From: Prorocentrum cordatum
Lineage: Eukaryota; Sar; Dinophyceae; Prorocentrales; Prorocentraceae
DNA length: 64,000 nt
NCBI GenBank assembly: GCA_963575745.1
Contig: CAUYUJ010000925.1
Location: 476,701-540,700, forward strand
Direction of reading: 5' to 3'
Shown here: positions 10,924 through 21,925 of the stretch, in pieces
Position numbering within the stretch: position 1 is the first letter of the stretch
How the letters are laid out: each line of letters begins with the position of its first letter
The notes under the pieces: generated by a model
What the model saw: the letters and a program-made list of their open reading frames with translations, nothing else
What the model was told of the DNA's origin: nothing
Database searches by the model: none
Position numbers and translations under genes: made by a program

Positions 10924-11530
10924 CTACGCTGTGCTCTGGCGCTGTCCCACGAACTTCTGAACCTGCCGCTCGAGCGCCGTTGGTGGAGGTGCCCCTACGA
11001 TCGCGGTGCCGCCTGTCGCTTTCATCGCTGCGTAGAATCGGCCGCGCAGCTGTGGCAAGCTCAACATCTCGATCTTCAGCGGCTCCTCGGCGTTGCTCTC
11101 GCGGATCTCGCTGGCTGCCGCCTCCATCTGAGGAGTGGGCGGGCTCAGGCCGAGAGGGTTCAGCATGCAGTGCATGCTCCATCTCTCTTCCTGCCCCTGC
11201 TCCGCATAGGCCTTCGTGACGCGCATGCAGCGCGCCAGGCCTGCCAGCTCCTGAAAGCCGACCGCGTCCATGATCGCGCCGAACTTCGCCATATCCTCTT
11301 TGATCGCGGGGGGAAGGTGCCCGATCCTGCCTAGAACACCGAAGAACTCCGCGGCTATGTGCACGCGGGGGCTGCCCATGTCCTTCCACCACGCCTGGCT
11401 GCGCTCCGCGCGCTTCCCCCCCTGCTGCCGCCCCTGCCAAGACCGCTGGGTGATCTCCTCCGTCCACCAGGAAGAAGTCCCACAGGCTGCCTGAAATGGC
11501 CCGAATCTGCTGCGCGCTGGTCAGCGACAA
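10924..11530 (-). pseudogene. C-terminal domain of LINE ORF2 with a 1-base frameshift
   Basis: Reading from 11530, the frame gives LSLTSAQQIR…LVDGGDHPAVLAGAAAGG and then turns to nonsense at a run of seven C (plus strand 11416-11422). With one base fewer, it would continue KRAERSQAWWKDMGSPRVHI and run cleanly to the stop at 10924. An indel in a homopolymer may be mutational or a sequencing artefact. The intact tail is 151 codons, helical and Ala-rich, with two Cys and no recognised catalytic motif. Confidence 0.55.
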
Positions 11531-12770
11531 TTTTCGAACTCGAGTATTTCCTCTCTGCTCACCTCGCAGCCATCTGGCATGCCATTGTGCTCCTTCGGGG
11601 CGCTACGGGCCGCCTGCTGAACTGGCTGCGGCGCGGATCCGCCTGAGCTGCCTCGCCCCCGCTGCCGCCCCCCCCCCCCGATCTGGCGCCTCCACTCCTG
11701 CGCCATCGGGGCCCTCGACGCGCGTGCAAGCGTGGTCAAGGTGATCGCGGAGTACGGCATGCTCAGCGGCGCAGTAGCCGCACGCGCAAGAAGGAGACCC
11801 CATGGGCCGAAATGCGAAGGACGTGGAACGAGTAAGACATGATCTCGGGACCCTTCTGCCAATTGTTTGACGCTGGCAGAGGCACGGTTCACGCGGGGCG
11901 AACGCTGTTCTGCACCAAGGGCACACGTTTGTGGCGACGAGCATCGGGTGCGTAGTCCTCACGCAGTGTGCGTGCGTGGTATGTGCCGTCAGTGTTTTCA
12001 GTGTCTGAAGCGTGCTACCACGCGGCGCGCCGTCGTCGCTCTCGTGTGTGCATGTCCATTCGTCTACGATCGTGCTGTGCTCGCTTTCGTGCCGTCGTGC
12101 TCGTGCGTCTCTGTGTTAGGCTGCTGGCCCCCGCCTACGTCCTCCGCTTCTAATCCCACCGACCTCCTAAGACGGTGGACTCTATCTGAATCAGCTGGCG
12201 TAAAAGGGTGCCTGTGCAAGGCTACGTCGATATTTGAAAAGGTGAGAGCGAGGGCCCTGTTGAAGACGCTGAATGCATGTTCACGATCACGCCATGCATC
12301 ATCCAGCGAACTCTTCGGCCTGGCCAGCGCGAAAACTTCATGCTGGCGCTGTCTGGCCCCGGGCGGGCTGTGTCTGATGAGATGGCCTCCAGGAGTGCTG
12401 CGCGGCCGTCCAAGCTGACGGTCGAGCTCCGCGGTGCCGAAAATCACCATCAACACCTGCCGATTGTCCCCGGGTCGCCTTGCCATGGCCTGATGCCACC
12501 GCAAGCGGCGCACGCGTAGTTCTGCTGCTGTATCGCATATATTCCCGTATCCAAATACTTGCTTGTTAGCAAGTGTCCTTATTATGCTGTCATGCTGCTG
12601 CTTCGCTCGTCCGCGCATTAAACATCTACGTGGCTTCATCGGCTTCGAATTCAGCGCCATCGTGAACTCTGGCGGCAACGCAAAGTCCGCGAATCCAGCG
12701 ATGGCCGCGCCGCGCACGAAACAGAATTGCGCTACCGAGGAACCCCACATACTTAATTTAAATCTTATGT
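10924..12770 (-). mobile_element. Degenerate C-terminal part of a LINE-type ORF2
   Basis: Three blocks occur on the minus strand in the order expected after an RT domain. At 12640-12400 is AAELRVRRLRWHQAMARRPG, then FGTAEL. At 11960-11850 is LVATNVCPWCRTAFA, a CxxC finger start, then CGYCAAEHAVLRDHLDHAC. At 11530-10924 is LSLTSAQQIRAISGSLWDFF, leading into GSPRVHIAAEFFGVL and a final stop. The blocks are separated by frameshifts and stops, so the copy is dead. The 5' side is cut off close to the 90-bp satellite at 12828. Assignment rests on remembered layout of dinoflagellate LINEs; a search is needed to confirm it. Confidence 0.55.
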
Positions 12771-12827
12771 GTTTGCTTATGTATATAATACATATGCACA
12801 ATCCTGCGTTCTGAGCCCTCGTCGCGA

Positions 12828-15800
12828 ATGTTCCCTGCCAGGCTTTGCGCCAGTGTCGTGGATAGCGGCCGAGCTGAGAGACCACCCCCTGCGCACCCCC
12901 TGTGGTGTCGAGAAAGTGCCACGCCTGCTAGCCATTGCGCCAGTGTCGTGGATGGCGGCCGAGCTGAGAGACCACCCCCTGCCCACCCCCTTTGGTGTCG
13001 AGAAAATGCCACGCGGGCTAGGCTTGGCGCCAGTGTCGTGGAAGGCGGCCGAGCTGAGAGACCATCCCCTGCGCACCCCCTGTGGTGTCGCGAAAGTGCC
13101 ACGCCTGCTAGGTTTTGCGACAGTGTCGTGGGTAGCGGCCGAGCTGAGAGACCACCCCCTGCGCACCCCCTTTGGTGTCGAGAAAGTGCCACGCCTGCTA
13201 GGCTTTGCGACAGTGTCGTGGATAGCGGCCGAGCTGAGAGACCACCCCCTGCGCACCCCCTGTGGTGTCGAGAAAGTGCCACGCCTGCTAGCCTTTGCGC
13301 CAATGTCGTGGATAGGGGCCGCGGTGAGAAACCACCCCCTGCGCACCCCCTGTGGTGTCGAGAAAGTGCCACGCCTGCTAGGCTTTGCGCCAGTGTCGTG
13401 GATAGCGGCCGAGCTGAGAGACCACCCCCTGCGCACCCCCTGTGGTGTCGAGAAAGTGCCACGCCTGCTAGGTTTTGCGACAGTGTCGTGGATAGCGGCC
13501 GAGCTGAGAGACCACCCCCTGCGCACCCCCTGTGGTGTCGAGAAAGTGCCACGCCTGCTAGGCTTTGCGCCAGTGTCGTGGATAGCGGCCCGAGCTGAGA
13601 GACCACCCCCTGCGCACCCCCTGTGGTGTCGAGAAAGTGCCACGCCTGCTAGGCTTTGCGCCAGTGTCGTGGATAGCGGCCGAGCTGAGAGACCACCCCC
13701 TGCGCACCCCCTGTGGTGTCGAGAAAGTGCCACGCCTGCTAGGCTTTGCGCCAGTGTCGTGGATAGCGGCCGAGCTGAGAGACCACCCCCTGCGCACCCC
13801 CTGTGGTGTCGAGAAAGTGCAACGCCTACTAGGCTTTGCGACAGTGTCGTGGATAGCGACCGAGCTGAGAGACCACCCCCTGCGCACCCCCTGTGGTGTC
13901 GAGAAAGTGCCACGCTTGCTAGGCTTTGCGCCAGTGTCGTGGATAGCGGCCGAGCTGAGAGACCACCCCCTCCGCACCCCCTGTGGTGTCGAGAAAGTGC
14001 CACGCCTGCTAGGCTTTGCGCCAGTGTCGTGGATAGCGGCCGAGCTGAGAGACCACCCCCTGCCCACCCCCTGTGGTGTCGAGAAAGTGCCCTTGCGCCC
14101 GTGGTGCTGAGAGACCAGTGTTGCCACGCCTGCTAGCGCCAGTGTCGTGGATGCCGCCAGTGAGACCACCCCCTGCCCACCTTCTTTGGTGTCGAGAGGG
14201 TGCCACGCCTGCTAGCTTTGCGCCAGTGTCGTGGATAAGACCGGTGAGAGACCCCCTGCGCACCCCCTGTGGTGTCGAGAAAGTGCCACGCCTGCTAGGC
14301 TTTGCGCCAGTGTCGTGGATAGCGGCCGAGCTGAGAGACCACCCCCTGCGCACCCCCTGTGGTGTCGAGAAAGTGCCACGCCTGCTAGCCTTTGCGCCAG
14401 TGTCGTGGATAGCGGCCGAGCTGAGAGACCACCCCCTGCCCACCCCCTTGGTGTCGAGAAAGTGCCACGCCTGCTAGCCTTTGCGCCAGTGTCGTGGATA
14501 GCGGCCGAGCTGAGAGACCACCCCCTGCGCACCCCCTGTGGTGTCGAGAAAGTGCCACGCCTGCTAGGCTTTGCGCCAGTGTCGTGGATAGCGGCCGAGC
14601 TGAGAGACCACCCCCTGCGCACCCCCTGTGGTGTCGAGAAAGTGCCACGCCTGCTAGGCTTTGCGCCAGAGAAGCTTTGCGCCAGTGTCAGCTGAGAGAC
14701 CACCCCCTGCGCACCCCCTGTGGTGTCGAGAAAGTGCCACGCCTGCTAGCTTTGCGCCAGTGTCGTGGATAGCGGCCGAGCTGAGAGACCACCCCCTGCC
14801 CACCCCCTGTGGTGTCGAGAAAGTGCCACGCCTGCTAGGCTTTGCGCCAGTGTCGTGGATAGCGGCCGAGCTGAGAGACCACCCCCTGCGCACCCCTGTG
14901 GTGTCGAGAAAGTGCCACGCCTGCTAGGCTTTGCGCCAGTGTCGTGGATAGCGGCCGAGCTGAGAGACCACCCCCTGCGCACCCCCTGTGGTGTCGAGAA
15001 AGTGCCACGCCTGCTAGGCTTTGCGCCAGTGTCGTGGATAGCGGCCGAGCTGAGAGACCACCCCCTGCGCACCCCCTGTGGTGTCGAGAAAGTGCCACGC
15101 CTGCTAGCCTTTGCGCCAGTGTCGTGGATAGCGGCCGAGCTGAGAGACCACCCCCTGCGCACCCCCTGTGGTGTCGAGAAAGTGCCACGCCTGCTAGCCT
15201 TTGCGCCAGTGTCGTGGATAGCGGCCGAGCTGAGAGACCACCCCCTGCGCACCCCCTTTGGTGTCGAGAAAGTGCCACGCCTGCTAGGCTTTGCGCCAGT
15301 GTCGTGGTAGCGGCCGAGCTGAGAGACCACCCCCTGCGCACCCCCTGTGGTGTCGAGAAAGTGCCACGCCTGCTAGGCTTTGCGCCAGTGTCGTGGATAG
15401 CGGCCGAGCTGAGAGACCACCCCCTGCGCACCCCCTGTGGTGTCGAGAAAGTGCCACGCCTGCTAGGCTTTGCGCCAGTGTCGTGGGTAGCGACCGAGCT
15501 GAGAGACCACCCCCTGCGCACCCCCTGTGGTGTCGAGAAAAGCCACGCCTGCTAGCCTTTGCGCCAGTGTCGTGGATAGCGGCCGAGCTGAGAGACCACC
15601 CCCTGCGCACCCCCTGTGGTGTCGAGAAAGTGCCACGCCTGCTAGGCTTTGCGCCAGTGTCGTGGATAGCGGCCGAGCTGAGAGACCACCCCCTGCCGAG
15701 AAAGTGACGCCTGCTAGGCTTTGCGCCAGTGTCACCACCCCCTGCGCACCCCCTGTGGTGTCGAGAAAGTGCCACGCCTGCTAGGCTTTGCGCCAGTGTC

Positions 15801-17169
15801 GTGGATAGCGGCCGAACTGAGAGACCACCCCCTGCGCACCCCCTGTGGTGTCGAGAAAGTGCCACGCCTACTAGGCTTTGCGACAGTGTCGTGGATAGCG
15901 ACCGGCTGAGAGACCACCCCCTGCGCACCCCCTGTGGTGTCGAGAAGGTGCCACGCTTGCTAGGCTTTGCGCCAGTGTCGTGGATAGCGGCCGAGCTGAG
16001 AGACCACCCCCTCCGCACCCCCTTTGGTGTCGAGAAAGTGCCACGCCTGCTAGGCTTTGCGCCAGTGTCGTGGATAGCGGCCGAGCTGAGAGACCACCCC
16101 CTGCCCACCCCCTGTGGTGTCGAGAAAGTGCCACGTCTGCTAGGCTTTGCGCCAGTGTCGTGGATAGCGGCCGAGCTGAGAGACCACCCCCTGCCCACCC
16201 CCTGTGGTGTCGAGAAAGTGCCACGCCTGCTAGGCTTTGCGCCAGTGTCGTGGATAGCGGCCGAGCTGAGAGACCACCCCCTGCGCACCCCCTGTGGTGT
16301 CGAGAAAGTGCCACGCCTGCTAGCTTTGCGCCAGTGTCGTGGATAGCGGCCCTGAGCTGCGCAGAGAACCTCGCCACGCCCCTGTGGTGTCTACGTTGCT
16401 AGGCTTTGCGCCAGTGTCGTGGATAGCGGCCGAGCTGAGAGACCACCCCCTGCCCACCCCCTTGTGGTGTCGAGAAAGTGCCAGGGGGTGGTCTCTCAGC
16501 TCGGCCGCTATCCACGACACTGGCGCAAAGCCTAGCAAGCGTGGCACTTTCTCGACACCACAGGGGGTGCGCAGGGGGTGGTCTCTCAGCTCGGTCCGCT
16601 ATCCACGACACTGGCGCAAAGGCTAGCAGGCGTGGCACTTTCTCGACACCACAGGGGGTGCGCAGGGGGTGGTCTCTCAGCTCGGCCGCTATCCACGACA
16701 CTGGCGCAAAGGTGTCGAGAAGAGTGCCACGCCTGCTAGGCTTTGCGCCAGTGTCGTGGATAGGGCGCGGTGAGAGACCACCCCCTGCGCACCCCCTGTG
16801 GTGTCGAGAAAGTGCCACGCCTGCTAGGCTTTGCGCCAGTGTCGTGGATAGCGGCCGAGCTGAGAGACCACCTCCTGCCCACCCCCTTTGGTGTCGAGAG
16901 AGTGCCACGCCTGCTAGCCTTTGCGCCAGTGTCGTGGATAGGGACCGCGGTGAGAGACCACTCCCTGCGCACCCCCTGTGGTGTCGAGAAAGTGCCACGC
17001 CTGCTAGCCTTTGCGCCAGTGCCGTGAGCTGAGAGACCACCCCCTGCCCACCCCCTTTGGTGTCGAGAGAGTGCCACGCCTGCTAGGCTTTGCGCCAGTG
17101 TCGTGGATAGCAGCCGAGCTGAGAGACCAACCCCTGCGCACCCCCTGTGGTGTCGAGAAAGTGCCACGA
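12828..17169. repeat. 90-bp satellite array (about 48 units)
   Basis: Tandem units of 90 bp containing CCAGTGTCGTGGATAGCGGC, GAGCTGAGAGACCACCCCCT and GTGTCGAGAAAGTGCCACGC. The first ten or so units keep exactly 90 bp; later ones include deletions (near 14090-14250, 14670-14700, 15700-15740 and 16350-16400). Typical differences are CTGCGCACC/CTGCCCACC and CTGTGGTG/CTTTGGTG. Because 90 is a multiple of three, open frames run through on both strands; I read these as non-coding. Confidence 0.97.
16482..16712 (-). repeat. Inverted block of about 2.5 satellite units
   Basis: Inside the 90-bp array the unit sequence switches to reverse complement (GGGGTGGTCTCTCAGCTCGG) near 16482 and back near 16712 (GGCGCAAAGG|TGTCGAGAAG). 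Flanking units are in the normal orientation. Confidence 0.95.
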
Positions 17170-17372
17170 GCTGTGCTGTGCTGTGCTGAGCTGAGCCGTG
17201 CTGGGCTGTGCTGAGCTGTGCTGAGCTGTGCTGAGCTGAGCTGAGCTATGTGCTGTGCTGAGCTGAGCTGAGCTGTGCTGTGCTGTGCTGTGATGTGCTG
17301 TGCTGTGCTGTGCTGTACGAAGAGTGAGGTGTGTGTGTGTGTGTGCGTGTGTGTGTGTGCGTGTGTGAGTGT
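17170..17372. repeat. CTGTG/CTGAG pentamer repeat followed by (GT)n
   Basis: 17168-17317 is (CTGTG)n mixed with (CTGAG)n; 17329-17372 is GT-rich. Both abut the right end of the satellite. Confidence 0.95.
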
Positions 17373-17499
17373 CGCGGGCGCGGCGCGGCAGGGAAGAAAA
17401 CCATGACCCCACGAAGCATGTGGGGGAAAAGAAAGTCCTTGAATGTCAACAGAAGAATGGATGATGCCACGCCGCACCTAAATATCGCCAAGCTGCTCT

Positions 17500-18350
17500 T
17501 GCCCCTCTGATAGTTGTGTTGTTCAACTTGCCGTCGAAACTCAAGCGGGCCCACGGGCTCGGCTTCCTCGACCAACTTCTCCCTGGAGAGAACGGTTCCC
17601 GGCGAGCTCCTTGGCGGTCTGGCAAGACCCATCCCCGCTGAGAGAGGTGATGCGGTTCGTCTTGTATGCGCTTAGATGACGCCCGTCCACTTGCATATGC
17701 TCTTGCAGCATTGCCGTTGCACGATCGAGTTGCTGTGCGATGTATGTGATATATATTGCTGCAAATGCGGGCACATGTAACCCAGTTGCGTCGTCGACGA
17801 AGAGGCCGATCCCTATGTCCACCTGCCCCCCCCCCCCCCCCCACACCTGCGACTGAAGGGCCTCGAAGCCAGCTGCAACTAATGTCAGCTGACGCTACTT
17901 CGTCGTTCCAGCTAACTACTGCAGGGGAGCGCGCGTTCACGACGCCCCCCGGTGCCATAGAGAGTCCCATTGTGGTCCCGACGTGGGGGGGGAGGCCGAT
18001 CTCCCCGTCGATGCCAGTTGCGCGAATTCTTGCCAGACCAACTGCTTGGTCGAGAAGTCCCACGAATTCACTGCGCCCGTGCCGTGCGCGATGCTCGCGG
18101 AGGGTGTCTCTGCTCGTGCGTGCAAATGCGTTCGTGCCGTCGCAGCTCGAAAAGCGTGCAACTGACCTTCCAGTATCGACATCTCCAGCATGCGGCTGAG
18201 AGCGTAAATGCGCACCCTTCCCTCCTCCTGCCTCGCAATTCTCCGCGGGCAACATGGTGGAACAGGCCGACGCGATGCCCGATGTCCCGAATAGCGACAT
18301 GCCGAACGCGTCGAAACGGTGGGTCACCCCCTGCCCTTTGATGCCTAGCT
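17500..18350 (-). pseudogene. LINE reverse transcriptase fragment
   Basis: Pieces in different frames: KGQGVTHRFDAFGMSLFG (about 18340-18285), LVWQEFAQLASTGRSASPPT (about 18050-17990) and VDIGIGLFVDDATGLHVPAF (about 17820-17760). FVDD is the YADD-box position, and GRSASPPTSGPQ(W)DS corresponds to the conserved G-x-x-Q-G-D turn. A run of about 16 C at 17828-17843 lies next to the FVDD block and shifts the frame. Confidence 0.65.
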
Positions 18351-19427
18351 TTCCGTTGTTCTTAGCCTGCGCGAACGATTGCGATCTCATTGCCGTGGCC
18401 GGCGCGGATCCGACGATCCTGGTCAATGCGAGCAAATCGTCATATCTTCGACTGAACGCCTCTGGCGTGTAGCTTCGTCGCCTCGGAGGCTTGCGCATTT
18501 TGTAATATATACAAATCCCAAGAGCCTCTGCCAAAGCACTCCATGCTGGTCCTGCTCGTCGCTTAGGTGCCCGTCGGTGGTAGCCTATCTGCCCCATTCT
18601 GTCACTCGGAACAAGTTCTGGGGGGTTTTGTGGCCGGTGCAGGTGAGGCAAAACGCTGCGGTCGGCGATTCGCCCTTCCCACTTCAGGCGTGCGCACTGC
18701 ATTCCACCATCCTGTGGGGCTTTGGCTGATCCGATGCTCCATTCTGTCGCGGTCACCGTCTGTCGCGCTGAGAATGGAAACCTTCGCTCTGTCCCTTGCC
18801 AGCGCCCGCCATTGCATTCCTCAGCCTGTGCGTTTCAGCCATCTTGCCGCTGCGCCAGGCCATGTGGATCTCCTCTGCCAGCCTGCTCGCCTTCTAGCCA
18901 TACTGCTGGCGACGAAGCTCTTGCATACGTCGCGTGATCGTCTTCAGCTGCTGCTCGATTCGGTCGCACTCGCTGGGCCCGTTGCCTTTGAAAGCTTTAC
19001 TGCCCGTGCGATGCAAACGTGCCCTCGGCTCACCTCGTTCTCTGATCAACAACATCCGCTGTTCGCGCATCCGCTCGCAATCTATGATGGAGTTCTTTTG
19101 TCGCGGAAAGTGCTCTGCCATACTTTCTCTGATGCGTTCCGAGGGAAGGTTCCAAGCTGTCTGCGCGTCGCCGCTGTCTTAAATTTGACGCCGCTCTTCC
19201 TCGGGTATCTGCTGCGCCTTACCCTTTACCGTTTCAAGAAACCAATGCCGTCTGTACACTCTCGAATATGCTGCCCTCATTGCATCCTGGTTCGCTGGCG
19301 GAATGAACTTTGCCTGGTGGGCTCGCGTCACTCCCGCGTCCATTTCCACCAGCACTGGTACATGATCATGTAGATGTGTGGACACAAATCTTTGCAACCG
19401 CCTTCCCAGGCCCTGCAACGCGTTGGT

Positions 19428-20183
19428 TCACGCGACGCGTGAGGGGGCGGTCTGTGGCATGATGATGTGATCGATCTTGCTCCGATGCATGCTTGGAAAG
19501 AAAGTCGCTCCTGATGACCAAAACGATTCTCCACCTGTCATGTGGTTTTCCTCCAGAAATTCACGTACACATCCCGATACTGTGCCTTTGAATGCTGCTG
19601 CTTGTGCTCCGACCTCGTTGCTGGTGCGCACGTGCTTCCTGCCCGTGATGTCTGTGCGCACTCCGAAGGCACAATTGAGGTCGCCAGCAATCAATGGAAA
19701 GAAAAAACCGCCCATGCTGTCCATCTCTTGTTGTATCCAACCGAGCGCCGGTTTGACGGTGTCGTGTAATATCTTAGCAGCAATTCCCTTTGGTGGAACA
19801 TAAACAACGAATGCTGCTAGGTCGCATTCTGCCCAAATGAAAAAGTCGCCATTCCGAGTCTGCCCGATATCCCACGAGACCCAGGTGGCACTGGAATGCG
19901 AATCACGGTGCCATTCAGCCTGCTGCCGTACAAGAAGGCCAGGCCACACGAACGATTAGATACCTTTCTGCTTTCACCCAAATTGAGTTGCTCGGTGTTG
20001 CGGCAACTGGCATTGAATGGTCTCCGTCTCGATGTGGGCAGTTTTTCCAGTGCCAATGTATATGACTAGGTCGTTGCTCGCCGTGTTCTCCGAAATCTCC
20101 TCAAGGCGCGACAAATCCGCGCTCTGCACGTTGTGAAAGATCATCTTCCTACTCAGAAGCCGACAGAGAAGGAGCGTGTCCAT
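19428..20183 (-). pseudogene. LINE endonuclease (EEP) domain, frameshifted
   Basis: Readable pieces in three frames: MIFHNVQSADLSRLEEISEN (about 20147-20090), SCGLAFLYGSRLNGTVIRI (about 19950-19890) and a long block 19880-19428 with DFFIWAECDLAAFVVYVPPK, GFFFPLIAGDLNCAFG and SKIDHIIMP. GDLN and SxIDH are the metal-binding and catalytic-His motifs of AP-like endonucleases. At least two frameshifts separate the pieces, so no protein can be made from this copy. Confidence 0.75.
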
Positions 20184-20281
20184 GCAGAGCTCTGGTCCAT
20201 GTCGGCCCAGCCCCGCTGCGCTGCCCTGGGGTTCGATGGGCGGTCGCGCTGTCGGGGCTCAGGCGGGTCTTGGGCCAGAAT

Positions 20282-20450
20282 TGCTCCTGGAGGAAGAGGA
20301 GGAGGAGGAGGAGGAGGAGGAGGAGGAGGAAGAGGAGGAGGAAAAGGAGGAGGAGGAGGAAAAGAGGAGGAAAAGGAGGAAGACGAAGAGTAGCTGGAGG
20401 AGGAGGAGTAGCAGGAGGTGCAGGAGGAGGCGGACGAATGGTGGGAACCA
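20282..20450. repeat. (GGA)n / (GGAGGAAAA) purine repeat
   Basis: GGA-rich run with AAAGGA and AAGAGG interruptions on the plus strand. Confidence 0.93.
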
Positions 20451-20524
20451 TGGGAGAGGAGGAGGACCCAACCATATGCAGTTGCGAGTGCGGCAGTTGT
20501 GCCGATCGTCTTCGATGGAGCTCC

Positions 20525-21225
20525 TTTCGGGGCCCCAAAACGTGTGAGGGGTGTGCCGATTTGGGGAGGGGGGCGCATGTGAACCCTCCCTCTGGTGCCT
20601 TTGGTGGAGCTCCTTATAGGGCCACGAAGCGTGTAGCGGGTGTGCCGACATGGGGGTGGCGCCCACATGCGGGCTGCGCCACTGGTGCCCTGGGTGGAGC
20701 TCCCTATGAGGCCACGCATCGTGTGGGGGGTGTGCCGAAACGGGGGTGGCGCCCACATGCCGGCGGCGTCGGTTGAGCTCCCTATGGGGCCACGAAGCGT
20801 GTTAGGGGTGCTCCGGGTCGGGGGTGGCGCCCACATGCGGGCGGCGCCACTGGGGCCTTCGGTGGAGCTCCCTAGTGGACCACGAAGCGTGTTAGGGGTG
20901 TTCTGGGTCGGGGGTGGCGCCCACATGCATGCGGCGCCACTGGGGCCCTCAATGGAGCTACCTGTGGTGCCACCAAACGTGTGAGAGGTGTGCCGAAACG
21001 GGGGTGGCGCCCACATGCGGGCGGCGCCACTGGGGCATTCGGTGGTGCTCCCTTTGGGGGTACGAAAGCGTGTGAGAGGTGTGCCGAAACGGGGGTGGCG
21101 CCCACATGCGGGCGGCGCCACTGGGGCATTCGGTGGAGCTCCCTGTGGAGCCACGGAACGTGTGAGGGGTGTGCCGAAACGGGAATGGCGCCCACATGCG
21201 GGCGGCGCCAATGGGACCCAGGTGA
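20525..21225. repeat. Second 90-bp tandem array (about 8 units)
   Basis: Units contain GGGGGTGGCGCCCACATGCG, then GGCGGCGCCACTGGGGC, GTGGAGCTCCCT and GCCACGAAGCGTGT. The GGGGGTGGC motif starts at 20652, 20742, 20820, 20910, 21000, 21091 and (as GGGAATGGC) 21181, so the period is 90 with one 78-bp and one 91-bp step. It shows no similarity to the satellite at 12828-17169 despite the equal length. Confidence 0.93.
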
Positions 21226-21247
21226 TTGTGATGATGATGACGATGAC

Positions 21248-21336
<89 letters not shown>

Positions 21337-21580
21337 TGAAAATGTTGATAATGACGATGATGGTACTGATGATGTTGATGATGATGATGATGATGGCGAT
21401 GACGACGATGATGATGCTGATGCGGATGCAGATGATGGCAATTATGATAATGATAATGATGGTGATGATGATGATGATGATGATGCTTGTGATATTGATG
21501 AGTATGATGCTGCTGATGCTGTTGCTGCTAATGAGGATGATGCTGATAATGATGATGACGATGCTGGTGATGAGAGGAGG
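21226..21580. repeat. (GAT)n array
   Basis: Long GAT trinucleotide repeat directly joined to the end of the 90-bp array, grading into GCTGAT, AATGAT and then purine-rich sequence to 21725. Confidence 0.95.
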
Positions 21581-21804
21581 AGGATGGAGGGAGGGGGCAG
21601 CGGGAGGGGAGGAGGGGCGAGGAGAAGAAGGAGAAGGATTGGCGCGGGGCGCTGTCTCTTCAAAACGAGGGCCCAACACCACAGGATGTTGGACAAAACC
21701 ACAAGAGCAAGAGCAGGAAGGAAAAGATAATGTGGAGCGGTAGCAGCAGAAGCAGAAGTGGGAGAATAAGGGGGAGGACTCTTTGGACTCAGGCGCCAAT
21801 CGTC

Positions 21805-21925
21805 AAATGTCCAATGTTCCTACGAAAACCGTGGCGACCGCCACCGCCACAGCGTTGGCGAGCATGCACACGGCCAGGAAGAACGTGTTCATCGACTCCC
21901 AGTGCAGCTCCTCGGGAGAGGGGAC
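21805..21925 (-). CDS. Possible exon with a membrane-spanning helix
   Basis: One minus frame reads PEELHWESMNTFFLAVCMLA and then NAVAVAVATVFVGTLDI before a stop. The stretch TFFLAVCMLANAVAVAVATV is a convincing hydrophobic helix after a polar start, unlike the low-complexity frames around it. No flanking exon was identified and no family is recognised. The rest of 21585-22930 holds GC-rich mixed sequence without a called gene. Confidence 0.3.

Larger units (their letters stand above)
17440..20183 (-). mobile_element. Second LINE-type element (endonuclease + RT), degenerate
   Basis: Minus strand, 5' to 3': an endonuclease domain (20183-19428), a connecting region with short open pieces (19418-18894) and an RT region (about 18350-17500). 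All three are broken by stops and frameshifts. Endonuclease motifs differ from those of the element at 1-2837 (PLIAGDLN and SKIDHIIMP here), so it is a different family. Both ends are uncertain. Confidence 0.75.

Noticed and set aside
12958-13010. Telomere or rRNA/tRNA genes anywhere in the window
   Set aside because: No TTTAGGG/TTAGGG arrays, no 5S or tRNA cloverleaf sequence recognised in a read-through of both strands.
12769-17170. Long open frames on both strands through the 90-bp satellite (up to about 455 codons)
   Set aside because: The unit length is a multiple of three, so any stop-free frame stays open; both strands are equally open and unit deletions ignore the frame. No sign of selection on protein.
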